DNA from: Vanessa cardui
Lineage: Eukaryota > Arthropoda > Insecta > Lepidoptera > Nymphalidae
Direction: 5' to 3'
Length of the DNA: 64,000 bases
Assembly (NCBI RefSeq): GCF_905220365.1
Contig: NC_061132.1
Coordinates: 4,030,001 to 4,094,000 of the forward strand
The notes beneath the pieces were generated by a model. The model had not been told where the DNA came from and searched no databases. It saw nothing but the letters and a program-made list of their open reading frames with translations. Both the position numbers and the translations under genes were made by a program. Below are positions 34,986 through 48,061 of this stretch, piece after piece. Each line of letters begins with the position of its first letter. Within the stretch, counting starts at the first letter, position 1.

Positions 34986-35409
34986 GGGACTCGTAGTTGG
35001 GCAACAACTCTGATTTCGGTGAAGGTAGACATTCTCAACAAACGCGTTAATCCACTCATAGGAAACCAGGTGCACGGTGTATTCTTATACATAGCTGATG
35101 AAGTTATTCGTATTTACGAAGTTGTTCGAACCTTCGAAGATATTGGTCCAAGAGTTTTATTCAAATTTAAAATATATTATATTTCGCAGATATAAATAAA
35201 AAAACAGTAATATTACAAATACGCTTTTACTTTCAGGTGCTGCATTACGGAAGAAGATTTTGGATGGAATAAAATTCCTGGAACTTCGTCTGGTGAAGTT
35301 CACCGTCTGGCGCCTGCTCGCCGTCAACTCGTCGCTACTGCTGACTATCCTCAGCGTCTTTATCTCGTACACGATCGTGTTACTGCAATTCATTCAAGTG
35401 AAAACATAA

Positions 35410-35679
35410 ATATGTCTAAAGTTTTGAAGAACGTTTCTCTTCCTTATCCTACATTCAGTAAATGTTGTTATCTGATAGCAATAAAGTTAATGTTTGAATT
35501 ATTATTTGAAATACATATAATTCGTTTGTACCTTGTTTTTCAAATCACTATCACTACATAAATAAATTAATTCTGTAGTAAATTAGTATCAGTATTGCAC
35601 CCGTGCGAAGCCGGGCGGATCGTATTAAATAAAGAAAACGGATGAAAACGGATAATAATAAATTGAACCGAACTAAATA
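35410..35679. other. 3' flank of GR5 with Helitron end fragment
   Basis: 35595-35625 has the gcacccgtgcgaagccgggc hairpin text of a Helitron 3' end, without the CTAG. Nothing else recognised. Confidence 0.45.
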
Positions 35680-36510
35680 TTGACGCAGATTTGTAGTCAG
35701 ACTCTTCTCTTTCCTGTTTTTGATTATACTGATACAAGCTTTGTGGACTTAACCGAAGACCAATTAAATAAACTTGAGAGACACCATATTCCCTTTATTC
35801 TGTTTATATTTGGATTAAGGAAGTTCGCACACGTATCTTCATTATTCATTAGACTTCGTCGGATCATGCATGTCTTGTCTATTCTTTACTGTGTATTGTT
35901 TACGCTGCTACTCCCCCTTCCCTGAAGGACAAATGTATATTTTTAGGAAAACCCGGAGAACACGGAGAGACTGATTTTAAGGGTAAGGTCCGATTATAAA
36001 TCTATTTTTAATAAAAAAATCATATACAATTTTACGCCCTGAAACAACCACCCCTGAAATATTCGGGAGGCCAGAACCATACATATTTTTCAAAAAAATT
36101 TAAAATGCACTGTCTGTCTCAAATACCTTTTCGCCAACGATTTCTTTTACTCTGTGTTTCTGTTTTGTATTTTGTTTATTTATTTTTCATTTTCGTTATG
36201 TTTGAAGACATCGTATATATTCGTAGTCAATATTTTTAAATTTACGTGTATATGTATATTTATTTATTTTATATGTATTAATAATATAATTAATTAATTG
36301 ATATATAATTTATCTATTCTATATTTATATTTATTTCATAGTTTAATAATTTACTCGTAATATTTTATTTATTAGTACAGTACCACCCACCTTACATTCT
36401 ATGACCTATCCAAAATTGTACGCCTGTTCTATTAAGGCCAATCTATGTTATATTTTTTTTATTTTTCTGTGTGGTGTACAATAAAAGAAAAAACTAAACT
36501 AAACTATATT
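35680..36510 (+). mobile_element. LINE 3' fragment
   Basis: The frame reads LLFPVFDYTDTSFVDLTEDQ and FILFIFGLRKFAHVSS, matching the minus-strand LINE at 58489-59756. AT-rich trailing sequence ends gtggtgtacaataaaag plus a ctaaa tail near 36505. Confidence 0.65.
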
Positions 36511-37379
36511 TGATATAATTTTGTTTTTTTAACAATAACCATCGTACGTATCTCAAAACATTATATAGCGTTCAGTAACGTCACACCTGTTATGTCTACT
36601 TATTCTAAAAAAAACAGAACATTGAAACAAAAATAAATGCGTTTTTCAAATTTGCAGACTCCAAATTCCTCTTTTCAACTTTTATCTCAGCTTTGTGGCA
36701 GAAGGTCCAGTCAAAACCATTATTTGAAAACTTTGTTGAAGTAAATGAACACATTGGCTCAAAACATACGTCAACGCTGTTTTTTTTTCGGAGTATCGAT
36801 ATCGGTTTTGAATTTTTACAAAGTCTATCTCAAAGGTCGAGCAAAATTGCATCAGCAAAGCCAGTGAGGACAAGTACAATCAGTGGACCAGTGATAGAAG
36901 GAGTTACGTCATACAAAATATAGATCCGTTTTCGCGCGAAAATTTTGATTTACATTTTGAAACAGCATTTTTGTAGTAAATTACAATATTTTACATTTTT
37001 AATATTCTTGTGGTCTATCCTGTAAGGTGTTTTTTTTAAATTTAACACAAAAATAAAAATATCGCATCTCTCCTATTGTTGTTTTTATTGTAAATATGAA
37101 AGTCGCATCTAATTGAAGCACCAGCTAAGTTTGTACAAGAATTGTGGAGTATCTCTTTCACTTTGTAGTCAAGAGGTACCTCGTTGTTGGCCTTTTAAAT
37201 AAATAGATAAAACAAGGAACAAAATGTTAAATACACGTAACAAATAAATCAATTTGTAAAAACAAAAATTATGAAAATCAGTCCACCCAGTGAAAAGTCT
37301 TGAGGTAACAAACATAAAAAAATATATATACAGACGAAGTGATAACCTCCTCCTTTTTGAAGTCGGTTGAAAATCTTTA
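36511..37379. other. Spacer 3' of GR6 with repeat end
   Basis: 37250-37375 carries the gataacctcctcctttttga repeat end also seen at 25340-25375. A frame at 36693-36923 has no recognisable domain. Confidence 0.4.
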
Positions 37380-37690
37380 GTTGTTGCTTCCAATAAATTC
37401 GAAGTTCAATGCATTCAAAACTGATTATAAAATACTCCTTAAATAAGGTTTACTTTGCTCTGTCACTTTTTATATTCACAAAAGTCTAAGAATCAAACTA
37501 CTAAGTCGTACTTCAAGACACACAATTTATTTTTAGTTAGTGAGGTTATTAAGTGTTTCAAATTTAAATAAATAGCAAAGTTCTCTTCTTCGTCATGATT
37601 CAGTGTTACCAGAATCTAAGTTTTTAAGAGTTTGTTTATTTGCATCAAAATCTAATAGGAATCAATAGACAATTATTTTTCCGTATTCAC

Positions 37691-40600
37691 TCACTTCTCC
37701 CATCTCTTTTGCACATACTGTACCGTTATAACAAAGTATGTAGTTATAAAGCTTATCGTCTGTAACAAGTGTTATTAAAATAGAAAACAATTATATATCA
37801 TAGTCCTTCACTGAAAGCGGTCTCACTCGGTTCAGATAAATAAGCAAATCGACTTTGGCATTTATAATACTATTATAGGCTGTCGTTATTAAAACGTTTA
37901 ATTAACAAGGTATTCAGTTATAACAACCGCAGTGAGAAGTGATCTCTGCATGGTGACCAGGTCCAGCGGAGACATCGTCGGCTGGTTGAGATGAAGCTGT
38001 TTGAACATCAGGTCCAGTTCTAAAGCGATCGACTTTCCAACTGGCGTCACATTACAATTCAACTTAGTGAAAAGTATTCGTATATCAGTAAGCTGCAAAA
38101 ATATTTATTTTAAATTGTATGTACACTTGTACACTGGCTCACTTATATTTCTAAACTGCATCCTGCCACATCTTGGAAGCAGCGCTTTTTACAAGAACGT
38201 CTGGTTGGGTACCGTCGACTCGTCATATATTCAACAGCCGAGCGGCAATACTTGTATTGTTGTGTTCAGGTACAAGGGACTCGACATCTAAATTCCTAAA
38301 GTTTGTGGCGTATTGGCAATGTATAGACTGGTTTACTATGTGCCAATGTTTATGGGCAGTGGTGACCACTTACCATCAGGTGGCACATTTGGCTCTTCGT
38401 CTAACTATCGTGCAAAAAATTAACAAAGACATGAATTATATTCATAGCTCATCATTTTACACGATATTTGCAAAATTCTCAGGATTCTTCGAAAACAAAA
38501 CTTTTGAAAATCGCTTTACCTGCACACTTATCTGATGCCACGGTTCAATGAATAAAACAGCCATAGACAAATGATAAACACCCCATAACACCTGAATACA
38601 TAGGACTGCGGTGTGATAACGTAGTCCTGCTTTAGAAATGAGATAACGATGAATAAACATTATAAAAAAAATAATTATAACAAAAACTCTTAATTTGACT
38701 GAAAAATGATAATTATTATTAATTAGTTTCAATAGTAATACATACAAGTCAGGTATGAGTAGTCAATAAAATTGAATAAAGTCATCGCCAGAAACAGAGA
38801 GTTCGCTGAAAATAAAATAAACATGATGCCGCCCCGGATCGCGCTCAGTCCCTTCACCGCTTCGCAAACAGACACATAGGCCTTCATTAGGTCACGGAAA
38901 CGTGTCAGTGACAAACGGCACGTCGCCCCTGAAATATAATCTAAAACGAAATTACAGTATTAATATATATTTATTTAGGTTTTTTTTCTGGATTATGTGT
39001 ATCTGGATGTCTATCCAGTCTGTCTATCTAGACTGCCAAACCTGAAAACGCGTCAAAAAATAGTGCCAATAAGCCAAAAGTGCCAATAAGGCAAAAACTT
39101 AGTTCACGTACGACACGTGCCCATACAGTGCGACATTCTATATAGATATATAACGGAGAAAGCATGTCCGAGCCCGTTTTTAAAAACCATGACGTCATAG
39201 CCGACGTCACCAGTGTCAGGGTTTCGATCTTTAACCATTATCAGAGGTTTGAAATTAAACTCAGGGAATATAATTCTCTGATTTATTCCAATATGAGGCG
39301 GTCCGATCGCTCCGACGGCTAGACCAAGCCTGTCGATACCGGCGGGTGCTTGATCTTTTATAACAAAAATAGGTGGGTAGACTTATTCACTTAACATAAC
39401 AGCTGTTTACCAATACTAAAATATTTCAGACTAATTTAACATTTCAAAATTCACTAAAAATTATTCATTTAACAATCAAACAGTTTTAAATTATTAAAAT
39501 AATTGTTTCTGGACACGTGTTTTTGTTAAATGATGTCAAGTGTGTCTTTCGTGTGCTACCAAACAAGTCTAATATATGATTTGTAAGATTACGGTCTCAT
39601 ATTTATAAATACTCGATAGCCAGCAATACTTCAAGCCTTATTTTAGTAATTTAGGGAGAAACACATCATCGACACTCACATGAATTAGTCTTGTCTACCC
39701 ATTCGCTGAGCTTCTGACGCATTGTACACAGTATGTAACATATATCGAAGTTTATGAACGCATTCTCCATAAGGTATCCATAAGGTTAATATTGTGTGGC
39801 GACTCTAAGGAATTGCATATTCAATGTATCGATTTAAACAACTTACGCCTCGATTCACTTAAAGTGATATATTTAAAAGTCGCAAGTATTGCCATCAATA
39901 ATATTGTGAGTGTTGTGTTAATTACAGCAAATCGACTTTTGTTTCGGTTCATATCCGATTTTCCGGTTAAATCGTAATGTATCTGAAATATATGGTGATT
40001 GGTATAAGAATATAATCTCAACCCCATAGTACAGCTTTGTTTTCACAGACAAACTTAGCGTCACCGTGCTGACCTGCCCGTCATAGCGTACCTACTTAGA
40101 GTACAAGTAAGTAGTACAAGTCTTGTCAATTTTGAAAATGAATTTATTTTCTCTAAACATATGATTAATTAACTTTTTTTAATTTGGTGAACGCCGTTTT
40201 ACTTTTTAGGGAATTTTTGTCACGTAATAAACTTAATTACTTCCCAGTTATTATTTAATAAAAAATAGATAGAATTTCTTTGGAAAATTATAATATTAAA
40301 TACTTTATAGAGTAAAATTGAATGTTTCGCTATATTTTTCATGCGGTAGATGCTCCCATAGGATCCCACTCCGGTTACAAACATTGTTGCTATTATCTTG
40401 ATAAAACCTCCAACAGGAAACGACGAATAATCCTTATAAAACTTAACAGTATTTTTGTAGATAAATGTTAACTCACAAATATCTAAAACGAGGAAAAAAA
40501 TTTCATTACATTTTTTAAATTAATTAATATTTTTTATTCTACAAGAATGAGACATTAACTTTGACATTAAGCTATGCCCAATAAGTGAAATAAGTCTTAA

Positions 40601-40854
40601 ACATGTTAGTCACTATACAATCACAGAAACACCTTTTTCTTAAAAGCACCTTACACGGGTCTAGTGCGAGAACAAAACTTACGCGTGCAGAATGTTAACA
40701 TGTAACCGTATATAGCGACTGGTCGGGATACTGTAACTATGTAGCCTCCACGGTCGTGAGCGAAGCGTAGCGGGGCAAGCCCCAGGGCTCGCGACAGGCG
40801 TAACACGACTGCCAACGCACCCTGAACTTTACACGCTTCGTCCTGCATCTTCAC
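37691..40854 (-). pseudogene. GR6: class B gustatory receptor with broken exon 4
   Basis: Exons 40854-40683, 40482-40304, 39982-39847, 39804-39680, 38928-38746, 38629-38520, 38092-37928 and 37759-37691. Exon 1 has LRLSRALGLAPLRFAHDRGG; the last exon encodes TISFITTYFVITVQYVQKRW. Seven exons have the same length or phase as GR7 and GR10 and are open. Exon 4 is 125 nt instead of 147; a 22-nt loss near its start shifts the frame. In the frame of the conserved MENAFINFDICYIL text, a TAA lies at 39786-39788. Intron 3 is cut to about 42 bp, so one deletion probably took intron and exon together. Dropping exon 4 would keep frame but remove about 49 residues with a membrane segment. Confidence 0.85.
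38110..38405 (+). repeat. Family 'C' repeat in GR6 intron 6
   Basis: Contains gtacactggctcactta, tggcaatgtatagactgg and gtgaccacttaccatcaggt. It lies in the intron between exons 6 and 7, the same position as the copies in GR7 and GR10. Confidence 0.65.
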
Positions 40855-41632
40855 ACCTCGTTACAATGAATTGATGTTAGCTATAAATAATTATAATAAA
40901 CTAAAGCCTTTATGACTATGATTGAAATATAAAATTACCTGAATGAAATTAAAATTTTAAATTACCTGATTGAAATTTGCTAATTTTAACACACCACAAA
41001 TTTTACCTTCTCGAGTGGTGATTTAAAATATAAGGCTTATGTCCGCCCCCAAGATTCAATCGCCTTCCATGCCAAATTTTATCAAAATCGGCTTTACGGT
41101 TTAAACGTGAAGAGAATAGAAGTGAAGAGAAGGAGAACAGATACCTTCGAGACACAGAGTCACCTTTGCATTTATACTATAAGTAGGTACCCACAAAACG
41201 TAGGTGTAGGTGTCTTGATCAGTGTATGATTCGTGTGTTGCGTTGCGTACTGATGTCTGTTATTTTGTCATTATAAGCTGAATGGCTTCCAAAAGGTGAT
41301 AAGAATCGAATCGATTGTTGTAGAATTAATGTTTAGTTACAATCTGTATACGAGTCATACTTTACGTGATATTTCAACAAAAGGGTTCTGCACATTAAAA
41401 AAATTACAATGTTTAATTTCGATGTACTACGAATGTGTTATTGTGCCAGGAGTACGGACGGCAACGGAGTTAGGGACCGGCCCGTGAACCACGAATATTC
41501 TTATCAACGATTTATATCTCAAAAAGTCAACCTAGCGAAAATTGTAGGTTTACTAAGGATATTTCAAAAGTCCCTTAATGGTTAATATTGACTTGAAAAC
41601 AATTATAGTTAAGTATAGTAATAACGTTGTTA

Positions 41633-43429
41633 CCTTTCGGGGTGGTGGGTATAAAGAAACAATATTAGGTTATAAAATTTTTAATGCACAGTAACTTCGT
41701 ATATACAAACAATTTTCGCTTAGCTAGTTACTTAAGTTACTTGTTACTTCTTATAATGACTATTATAGAAAATTATGCCAGCTAGACTCAGCGTGGGTCA
41801 CTTGGGATAAAAGGCAAGCTTGAAAATTCAATGTTTACTAACCCAAAATGTGAGAGTGAAAATTAGGCGCCACTGACGAATAAATTAGTTGATGTGGTTT
41901 GAACGATTACACCGCTCGCCAGACCGGTGTAAACGAAATTTATAATATAATTCAAAGGGGGTACATCACCAAAGTTTCCAGCTACACGTGGATACCGACA
42001 ACGGCTTAGGGAACAGGCCTGCCGTCCTTGGAGTTGCACCAGCCGCTATCTGGGCACACTCAACCAGGAACCTGGAGCCGTTCACTCTTAATATTTCCGT
42101 TCAAGAAGTCCACGTGGTGGGTAAATCCGATTTAAAAAAAAAACCTCCTTTAATACGAAATATACAGGTTCAATAAGTTAAGCAAATAAGCAAATGATAA
42201 ATACCTTTAACGAGAGATGTAAGCACGAATTTACCTTCTGGAGGTTCAAAGTCCTGCTTACACAAATTGACGATCTCAACTCCGGAGAACCATTTCAAAG
42301 GGTCACTGGAAACCACAATTTACACATGACTACGACTTTTCGAATTGCAAACCAATGCATTTAATCAAAAACAAGAATTAAAGACTTACAATTTTTTACG
42401 AGTCGGTAAACATGATATAAAGTTCTGTCAAACTTCAAAACTTCATTGTTAATATAAATTCTGAAAAGATAACTGCTATTAAAGGACTGAATACTAAACA
42501 ACCACAAATTAATAAACTCAATTATTAAGACAACTCACCGATATATTCAGTATATCGAATTAGAAGTTTGGATTCGGTGTGAAGCCGATAGTTCCAAAAT
42601 TCAAAAAGAACGAAATCGAAAGTTCACGAACCTTTGAAAGGTTAGCGAGTGTAACCAGTATCACTACCAAAATACCCTTAATGAAAAAGGAATTATATCC
42701 ATAATTAAATCAGGGAAATAATTTTGGAATAATTATTAAAATTAAGAAAAGTCAAAAATGAGGCAAAGTAAATTTATCATAACTAGACTCCGACACCTAC
42801 ATCGAAGAACTAACCTTTAAACTGGAAGACAGCTATTAAATTAATCTGAAACGATGTGAAATGACCTCTAATCAAATTCAACAAACAAATTAGATGATTA
42901 AAATCTTATTTTAATAATTGTTTTAATGCACCTTTAAAATAAATGTAATTTATTTTATTAATTAAAATTTTAGAAAATGCCAAGATGAAGCGTTATACTA
43001 GCAACACCGATATAAATTAAGTGGGAAATGGGTCAATGGCACGGAATTTAGCGATTTGACACTTTTTTGACGTTTTATATAATTATAAAAAAAGTTAAAA
43101 TTATGAAAATTTATGAACACTATTTTTAAAGTTGATATGAGTAATATACAAATAAAAATATGTACTGAACCTACGATTTAACACGTAATATAAAACCTTA
43201 GCTGTTGTCCAAAATTACCCAATTTACAACCCTAGATGTTTATTCAAAAATCAAAATCAAAATAAAAATTAAAAAAAAAAATAAACCGACTTCAAATGCG
43301 TGAACACAAAAATAATCGTTCAAATTGGTCCATAATCGGCGGAGATATTGCGTATAAAAAAGTTCATCCCCAATTTTCCACCCTTGGGGGTTGTTTTTTT
43401 TATTATTAATCTTGTTTTTTTTTAATATT
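41633..43429. other. Spacer 5' of GR6
   Basis: AT-rich. A 62-codon frame at 41988-42176 has no recognisable domain. 43250-43400 resembles a transposon end (ataaaccgacttcaaatgcg, cacccttgggggttg). Confidence 0.4.
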
Positions 43430-44703
43430 ATTCTGTGATGATAATTAAACATGAATAAATTACTTACAATATTTAACCTTTTCTTCAAGGTATATTTAAT
43501 TTATAAAGGCTCGAAACATGCCACATGTTCTTGTTTCCGTAGTCCTACAAGATTCTCTAAATGGGTTTTCGAATAAAGATCTCTCAGTCCGTGTTAGTCT
43601 GATCTTAAATTGAACTATGAAAAGATATTCATGTTTAAATTTAAAATCGAATCTGAGTTATTTTGATTTGCAGACGATTAGCTAAATCTAGCTTAAGGGA
43701 GGTTAAATACAAATATTTTCTCACCTTTAAATTTGCAGTGTTCTTTCTGTATATTTTAATCTTATAATATCAAAAAATGTTAATATTCATGAGCCATATT
43801 CTTAATAAGATGATCTTGGTTTGATTTAATCATTACCACATTAACGAATGTACATACTTATGGATATAAAAACTAAGATGAGGGTAGTTGCACAGACAGT
43901 AGTTTCCGACTTTCTTGTTGGGCCATCTTGATATCATCTACATTACCAATCGTTAAGGTAATACCAGACGGTTCGTTCGAGTGAATATTCTTTTGAGTGA
44001 ATGATTAATTTTTCTTTCATTCTATGTTCACACGGCTCAGCTGGTATGACGTAAAAAGAACACTCATCCGTAGTTTCTTTCAAATATGGCATTTGGTAAT
44101 ATTAAAACAGCAACGTATTTTGTTCGTACCACTTGAACACCATTTTGCAGCGTTTGAGACAAAATGGCCAAATCCGAATGAACGTTCACTCTGTGTTCAG
44201 ACTGTTCATTTTTCGTTTATTCTGAGGTGGAATGAAAGATGCCAAATGAACTGATCCAACTACTTTGTATCAGTTCACTGATGAATTAATTCGGCACTTT
44301 TGTTTCACTTTGTGTTTAGGGTGTCACTTTGAGTAAAGGTGCAAATTGAAACACGAAAATGTACAAAAAAGGAACCGTCTGATTCCACCTTTAGTCCTAG
44401 CTTCGAAAAATAAATTTGGTGTACATTGCATTCAAAACTGATAATAAGAAGTCCTAACATAAAGTTTACTTTGCTTTGACACTTTTTATATTAAAGAAGG
44501 TCTAAGAATCAAACTACAATGTGGTACTTCAAGCCACTTGCTAGTAGCTAGTGAGGTTATTATCTGTCTCAAGATTTAAATAAAACGCAAGGTTTTTTTC
44601 AACACAATTCAGTGTGTCCAGGAGATAGGACTTTCTAAGACTATATTTATTTTCATCAAAGTCAAGTAACTATAAGTCGATTTATTGGAATCAATAGACA
44701 AAA

Positions 44704-47700
44704 TTATTTTTTTGCGAGTTGAGTTGACTTCTCCCATCTCTTTTGCATACACTGTACCATTATAACAAAGTAGGTAGTTATAAAGCTTATCGTCTGTAAC
44801 AAACGATATGAAATTAGAAAACAATTATATATCAAAGTCCTTTACTGAGAAAGGGTTCACTCGGCTCAGACAAATCAATAATGAAATATGCCATTTATAA
44901 TATTATCATAGGCTCCCGTTATTAATGCTTTAAATAAACAAGCAATTCAATTATAACAACCTTTGTGAGAAGTGATCTCTGAATGGTGACCAGGCCCAGC
45001 GGAGACATCGTCGGCTGGTTGAGAAGAAGCTGTTTGAACATCAGGTCCAGTTCTAACGGGATCGACATTCCAACTGGCGTCATATTCAATTTCAACTTAA
45101 TCAAAAGTATTCGCATCGCTTTGACCTTCAAAAAAATACTTTTTAAGTTATGTGTAACATTCGTCTTTTGGTCATGCAGCCTTTCTGGGCAGGTATGACG
45201 AGAGTGCCGATGTAACTACAGGTACGAGGAATGACATCTAACTTTCTAAGATTGTTGGTGGCGAATTGGCAATGTAAGGTTGAACAGTTTACAGTTGCCA
45301 ATTTCTATGGGCAGTGGTGACCACATACCATCAGGTGGCACATTTGCCCCTCCGTCTAAATACGCCATTAAAAAAATCTTCAAAGAAATTGAAGAAAGTC
45401 ATTACTCGTACCTTTTGCACGATGTTTTAAAATTCAACGGGGATTATGGAAAATAAAACTTTTTAAAATCAATTTACCTCCGCACTTATTTGATGCCACG
45501 GTTCAATGAATATAACAGCCGTAGACAAATGCACAACACACCAGAACACCTGAACAAATACAGCCAAAGCGTGATACTTTGCTCCTGCTTCGGAAATGAG
45601 AGAACGAAAAAAAAAATTATTCCAAAAATTCTTAATGCCACTCTACAAATTAAGAGTAATAAAATGAGTCCCAGGTGTAATACATACAAGTATAATATGA
45701 GTAGTCAATTAAATTGAAGAAAGACATCGTCGTAAACAGAGAGTTCGCTGAAAATAAAATAAATATGATTCCCCCTCGGGTCTCGCTCAGTCCCTTCACT
45801 GCTTCGCAAACAGACACATAAGCCCTCGTTACGTCCCGGAAACGTGTCAGTGACAAACGGCACGCCGCCCCTGAAATATTATTTAAGACAGTATTACGAT
45901 ATTAATATTTATTTATCGAATTTATATCGGCTTTCAAAATTGAGAACGTATCGAAAAAATCAGTGGCAAACAGTTTGAAGAAACTAAGTATAATGAGGAC
46001 ATCATCGTTACATATTTACCAGAATTTGACTTGTCTACCCATTCCCTTAGCTTCAGACTCACCGTCTTCAGTATGCAATATACATCAAAATTTATAAGCA
46101 TATTCTCCATAAAGAGTAGATATATTCTGCTGAACTCCAAATAAATCATAGTGTCGAAACTTAGCACTAAAAAAAGTCTCGTATAAATTGTTGACCTGAT
46201 AAAAAATCACTATAGGTATTAATTACGGGGCATAGACGCAGAGACCGGTGAATGCCGAATGATTAGGATTTCCAAATCCATCCGAAATATTTCCACATGA
46301 TAATTTACTCCTTTTAGCTTGCCAGACTTAAAGATGGGCCTGGTGATAAACAGTCACAAACCTACAGTGCTATGATCTTGTTATATATTAAGCTAGGTTG
46401 TCTATTTATAATGACTCATCGTACACCACCGCACTTCATTCTAAACATAACACAACCACATTAAGTGTTGCTGCTTAACTGTAGAACCCCTAAGCACACA
46501 ACTGATCATCAGTTTTGCATGTCATTTAAACCGTGACATGTATTTTAACTGCAGTCATATTACTGGACAACGAATCCCCGGAAATTGAAAATAACGATTC
46601 AAAGAACTCACGTCCATTTTTTCCGAAGGCCATATATTTAGAAATTGCAGGTAACCCGATCATTAAAATTAAAAGTATTGCATTAACAAAATGTAAACCA
46701 AATAGACTTTTGTTTCGTTTAATATACGATTGGCCATTTAAATCGTAATTTATCTGAAAGATAATGGTTACTAAAAAAATGTCATACTAATTTCAGCCAC
46801 ACGCAAACCTAACGTCATCGAGCTTTTCTATCGTAGCGTATAGTACGACATAAATTAGATGTAGCATCGGAAAATGCAATAGAATGAAAATAAAACCGAT
46901 TACTGCCGATTTACATAACCAATAGAAATAGCTCCCTATCGCGACATTTGACGCTATTCGTCGCTATAGATTCAAAGAAAGCAAGTGCATGTAAATCGAC
47001 GCGTCAAATTGTCGAATATATTAGGTCATATGATATTACAAGTTATTACGTTTGTGCAAAGATCATAATATTCGCATGAGAAATAAATATTGATAATTGA
47101 GGATGGCGTACTCAATTCGGGTGTGATCGGTTTTACGAATTTTGCCGATGCGACATCTAAGTTGTGTCGTACTATACCTACTTAGAATGCAAGTGTTACC
47201 ACTAAACAACTTTGCTTTATTACAACAAGTATTTAAACTACTGTGTTTTTTTATTTATTTTTATTTGATAAATATACAGCCTCACAAACAAGACATTCGT
47301 AGATAATGTCGAAATATCGAGCTCCACCAATTATAATTAAAAACAGGGTAAATATCCCGTTGCAAATACTTGTAGTAATAAAAATGCCTAACCATGTTAA
47401 TTTAAAAACTATGGTTTAATTTCAAAATTACTAACATACAAAAAACTACATTTATGACACTATAAAACAAATATATTGAATTTTATCATTGCGGAATATT
47501 ATAATATTACTTTATAGAGTAAATTTAAATGCTTCGCTATATTTTTGATGCGGTCGACGCTCCCATAAGATCCCACTCCGGTTACGAACATTATTGCTGA
47601 CACAGTGATAAAGTTTCCAACAGGAAACGATGAATACACCATGTAAAACTTAACAATACTTTGGTACATCCATACTGCTCCACAAATATCTAAAATGAGG

Positions 47701-48017
47701 AAAAAATAAATTTCAGCGAAGTGGTAAATAAGTTTATAGGAATTAAACTACGTTCCATGTAATTAGTAGAAAATCAGTGGATAATAGCAGAAAAACTTAT
47801 TTCTCGAATAATCTTACGCAATCCGCGTGTAAGAATACAACTTACGGGTGCAGACCGATAGGATGTAACCGTATATAGCGACTCGTCGGGATACAGTGAC
47901 TATGTAGCCTCCACGGTCGTGAGCGAAGCGTAGCGGAGCAAGCCCCAGGGCTCGCGACAGGCGCAACACGACTGCCAACGCACCCTGAACTTCACACGCT
48001 TCGTCCTGCATCTTCAC
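44704..48017 (-). CDS. GR7: class B gustatory receptor, intact
   Basis: Exons 48017-47846, 47689-47511, 46753-46612, 46166-46020, 45870-45688, 45587-45478, 45125-44961 and 44793-44704. All join in frame (phases 1,0,1,1,1,0,0) with GT-AG sites, giving 395 residues. The start is the first ATG of the conserved MKMQDEAC leader. Exon 1 has LRLSRALGLAPLRF; exons 2-6 supply hydrophobic segments (FITVSAIMFVTGVGSY, GGIIFILFSANSLF, AVIFIEPWHQISAE); exon 7 has LELDLMFKQLLLNQPTMSPL. The last exon reads TTYFVIMVQC, so the usual final aromatic of TYxxxxxQF/Y is cysteine, and the tail is seven residues longer than in GR6 and GR10. Expected role: a taste-neuron ligand-gated cation channel subunit; ligand unknown. 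It lies head to head with GR8, 2.4 kb apart. Confidence 0.9.
45165..45370 (+). repeat. Family 'C' repeat in GR7 intron 6
   Basis: Contains tgtaactacaggtacgagga, ggcgaattggcaatgtaagg and gtgaccacataccatcaggt. Same intron position as in GR6 and GR10. Confidence 0.65.
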
Positions 48018-48061
48018 ACCTCGTTACAATGAATTGATGTTAGGTAAAAATAATTACAATA

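Larger units (their letters stand above)
30778..35409 (+). pseudogene. GR5: class A gustatory receptor pseudogene split by LINEs
   Basis: Exon 1 (30778-31420) starts MDIQVSDTLPEKH, a close match to GR4; about 130 bp of 5' flank is also shared. A 2-nt loss after NGEYF near 31071 shifts the frame, and the rest continues in another frame (YLDGIEKIHNSAF). A second deletion removes the stretch matching GR4 FEILWIRLKALRK. The exon 1 donor (GTAAGG at 31421) is kept. Exons 2 and 3 are missing; 31.5-34.3 kb is filled by Penelope-like and LINE sequence. The last exon (35237-35409) is intact with a good acceptor and ends SYTIVLLQFIQVKT, with S replacing the T of the signature. Clearly dead as a full receptor. 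It is the tandem partner of GR4. Confidence 0.85.
37380..41632. repeat. Segmental duplication unit 1 (contains GR6)
   Basis: Direct duplicate of 44400-49343. Similarity covers the 3' flank (tttactttgctctgtcactt, agtgaggttattaagtgttt), all eight exons, introns, and at least 750 bp of 5' flank (ccttctcgagtggtgattta, aaaagggttctgcacatt, gtgccaggagtacgga). The third unit, around GR10, shares the 3' flank and gene body but diverges within about 10 bp 5' of the conserved leader. Confidence 0.85.

Noticed and set aside
41988..42176. 62-codon plus-strand frame as a small gene.
   Set aside because: No recognisable motif, no paralogue in the window, and no signs of splicing; unsupported.
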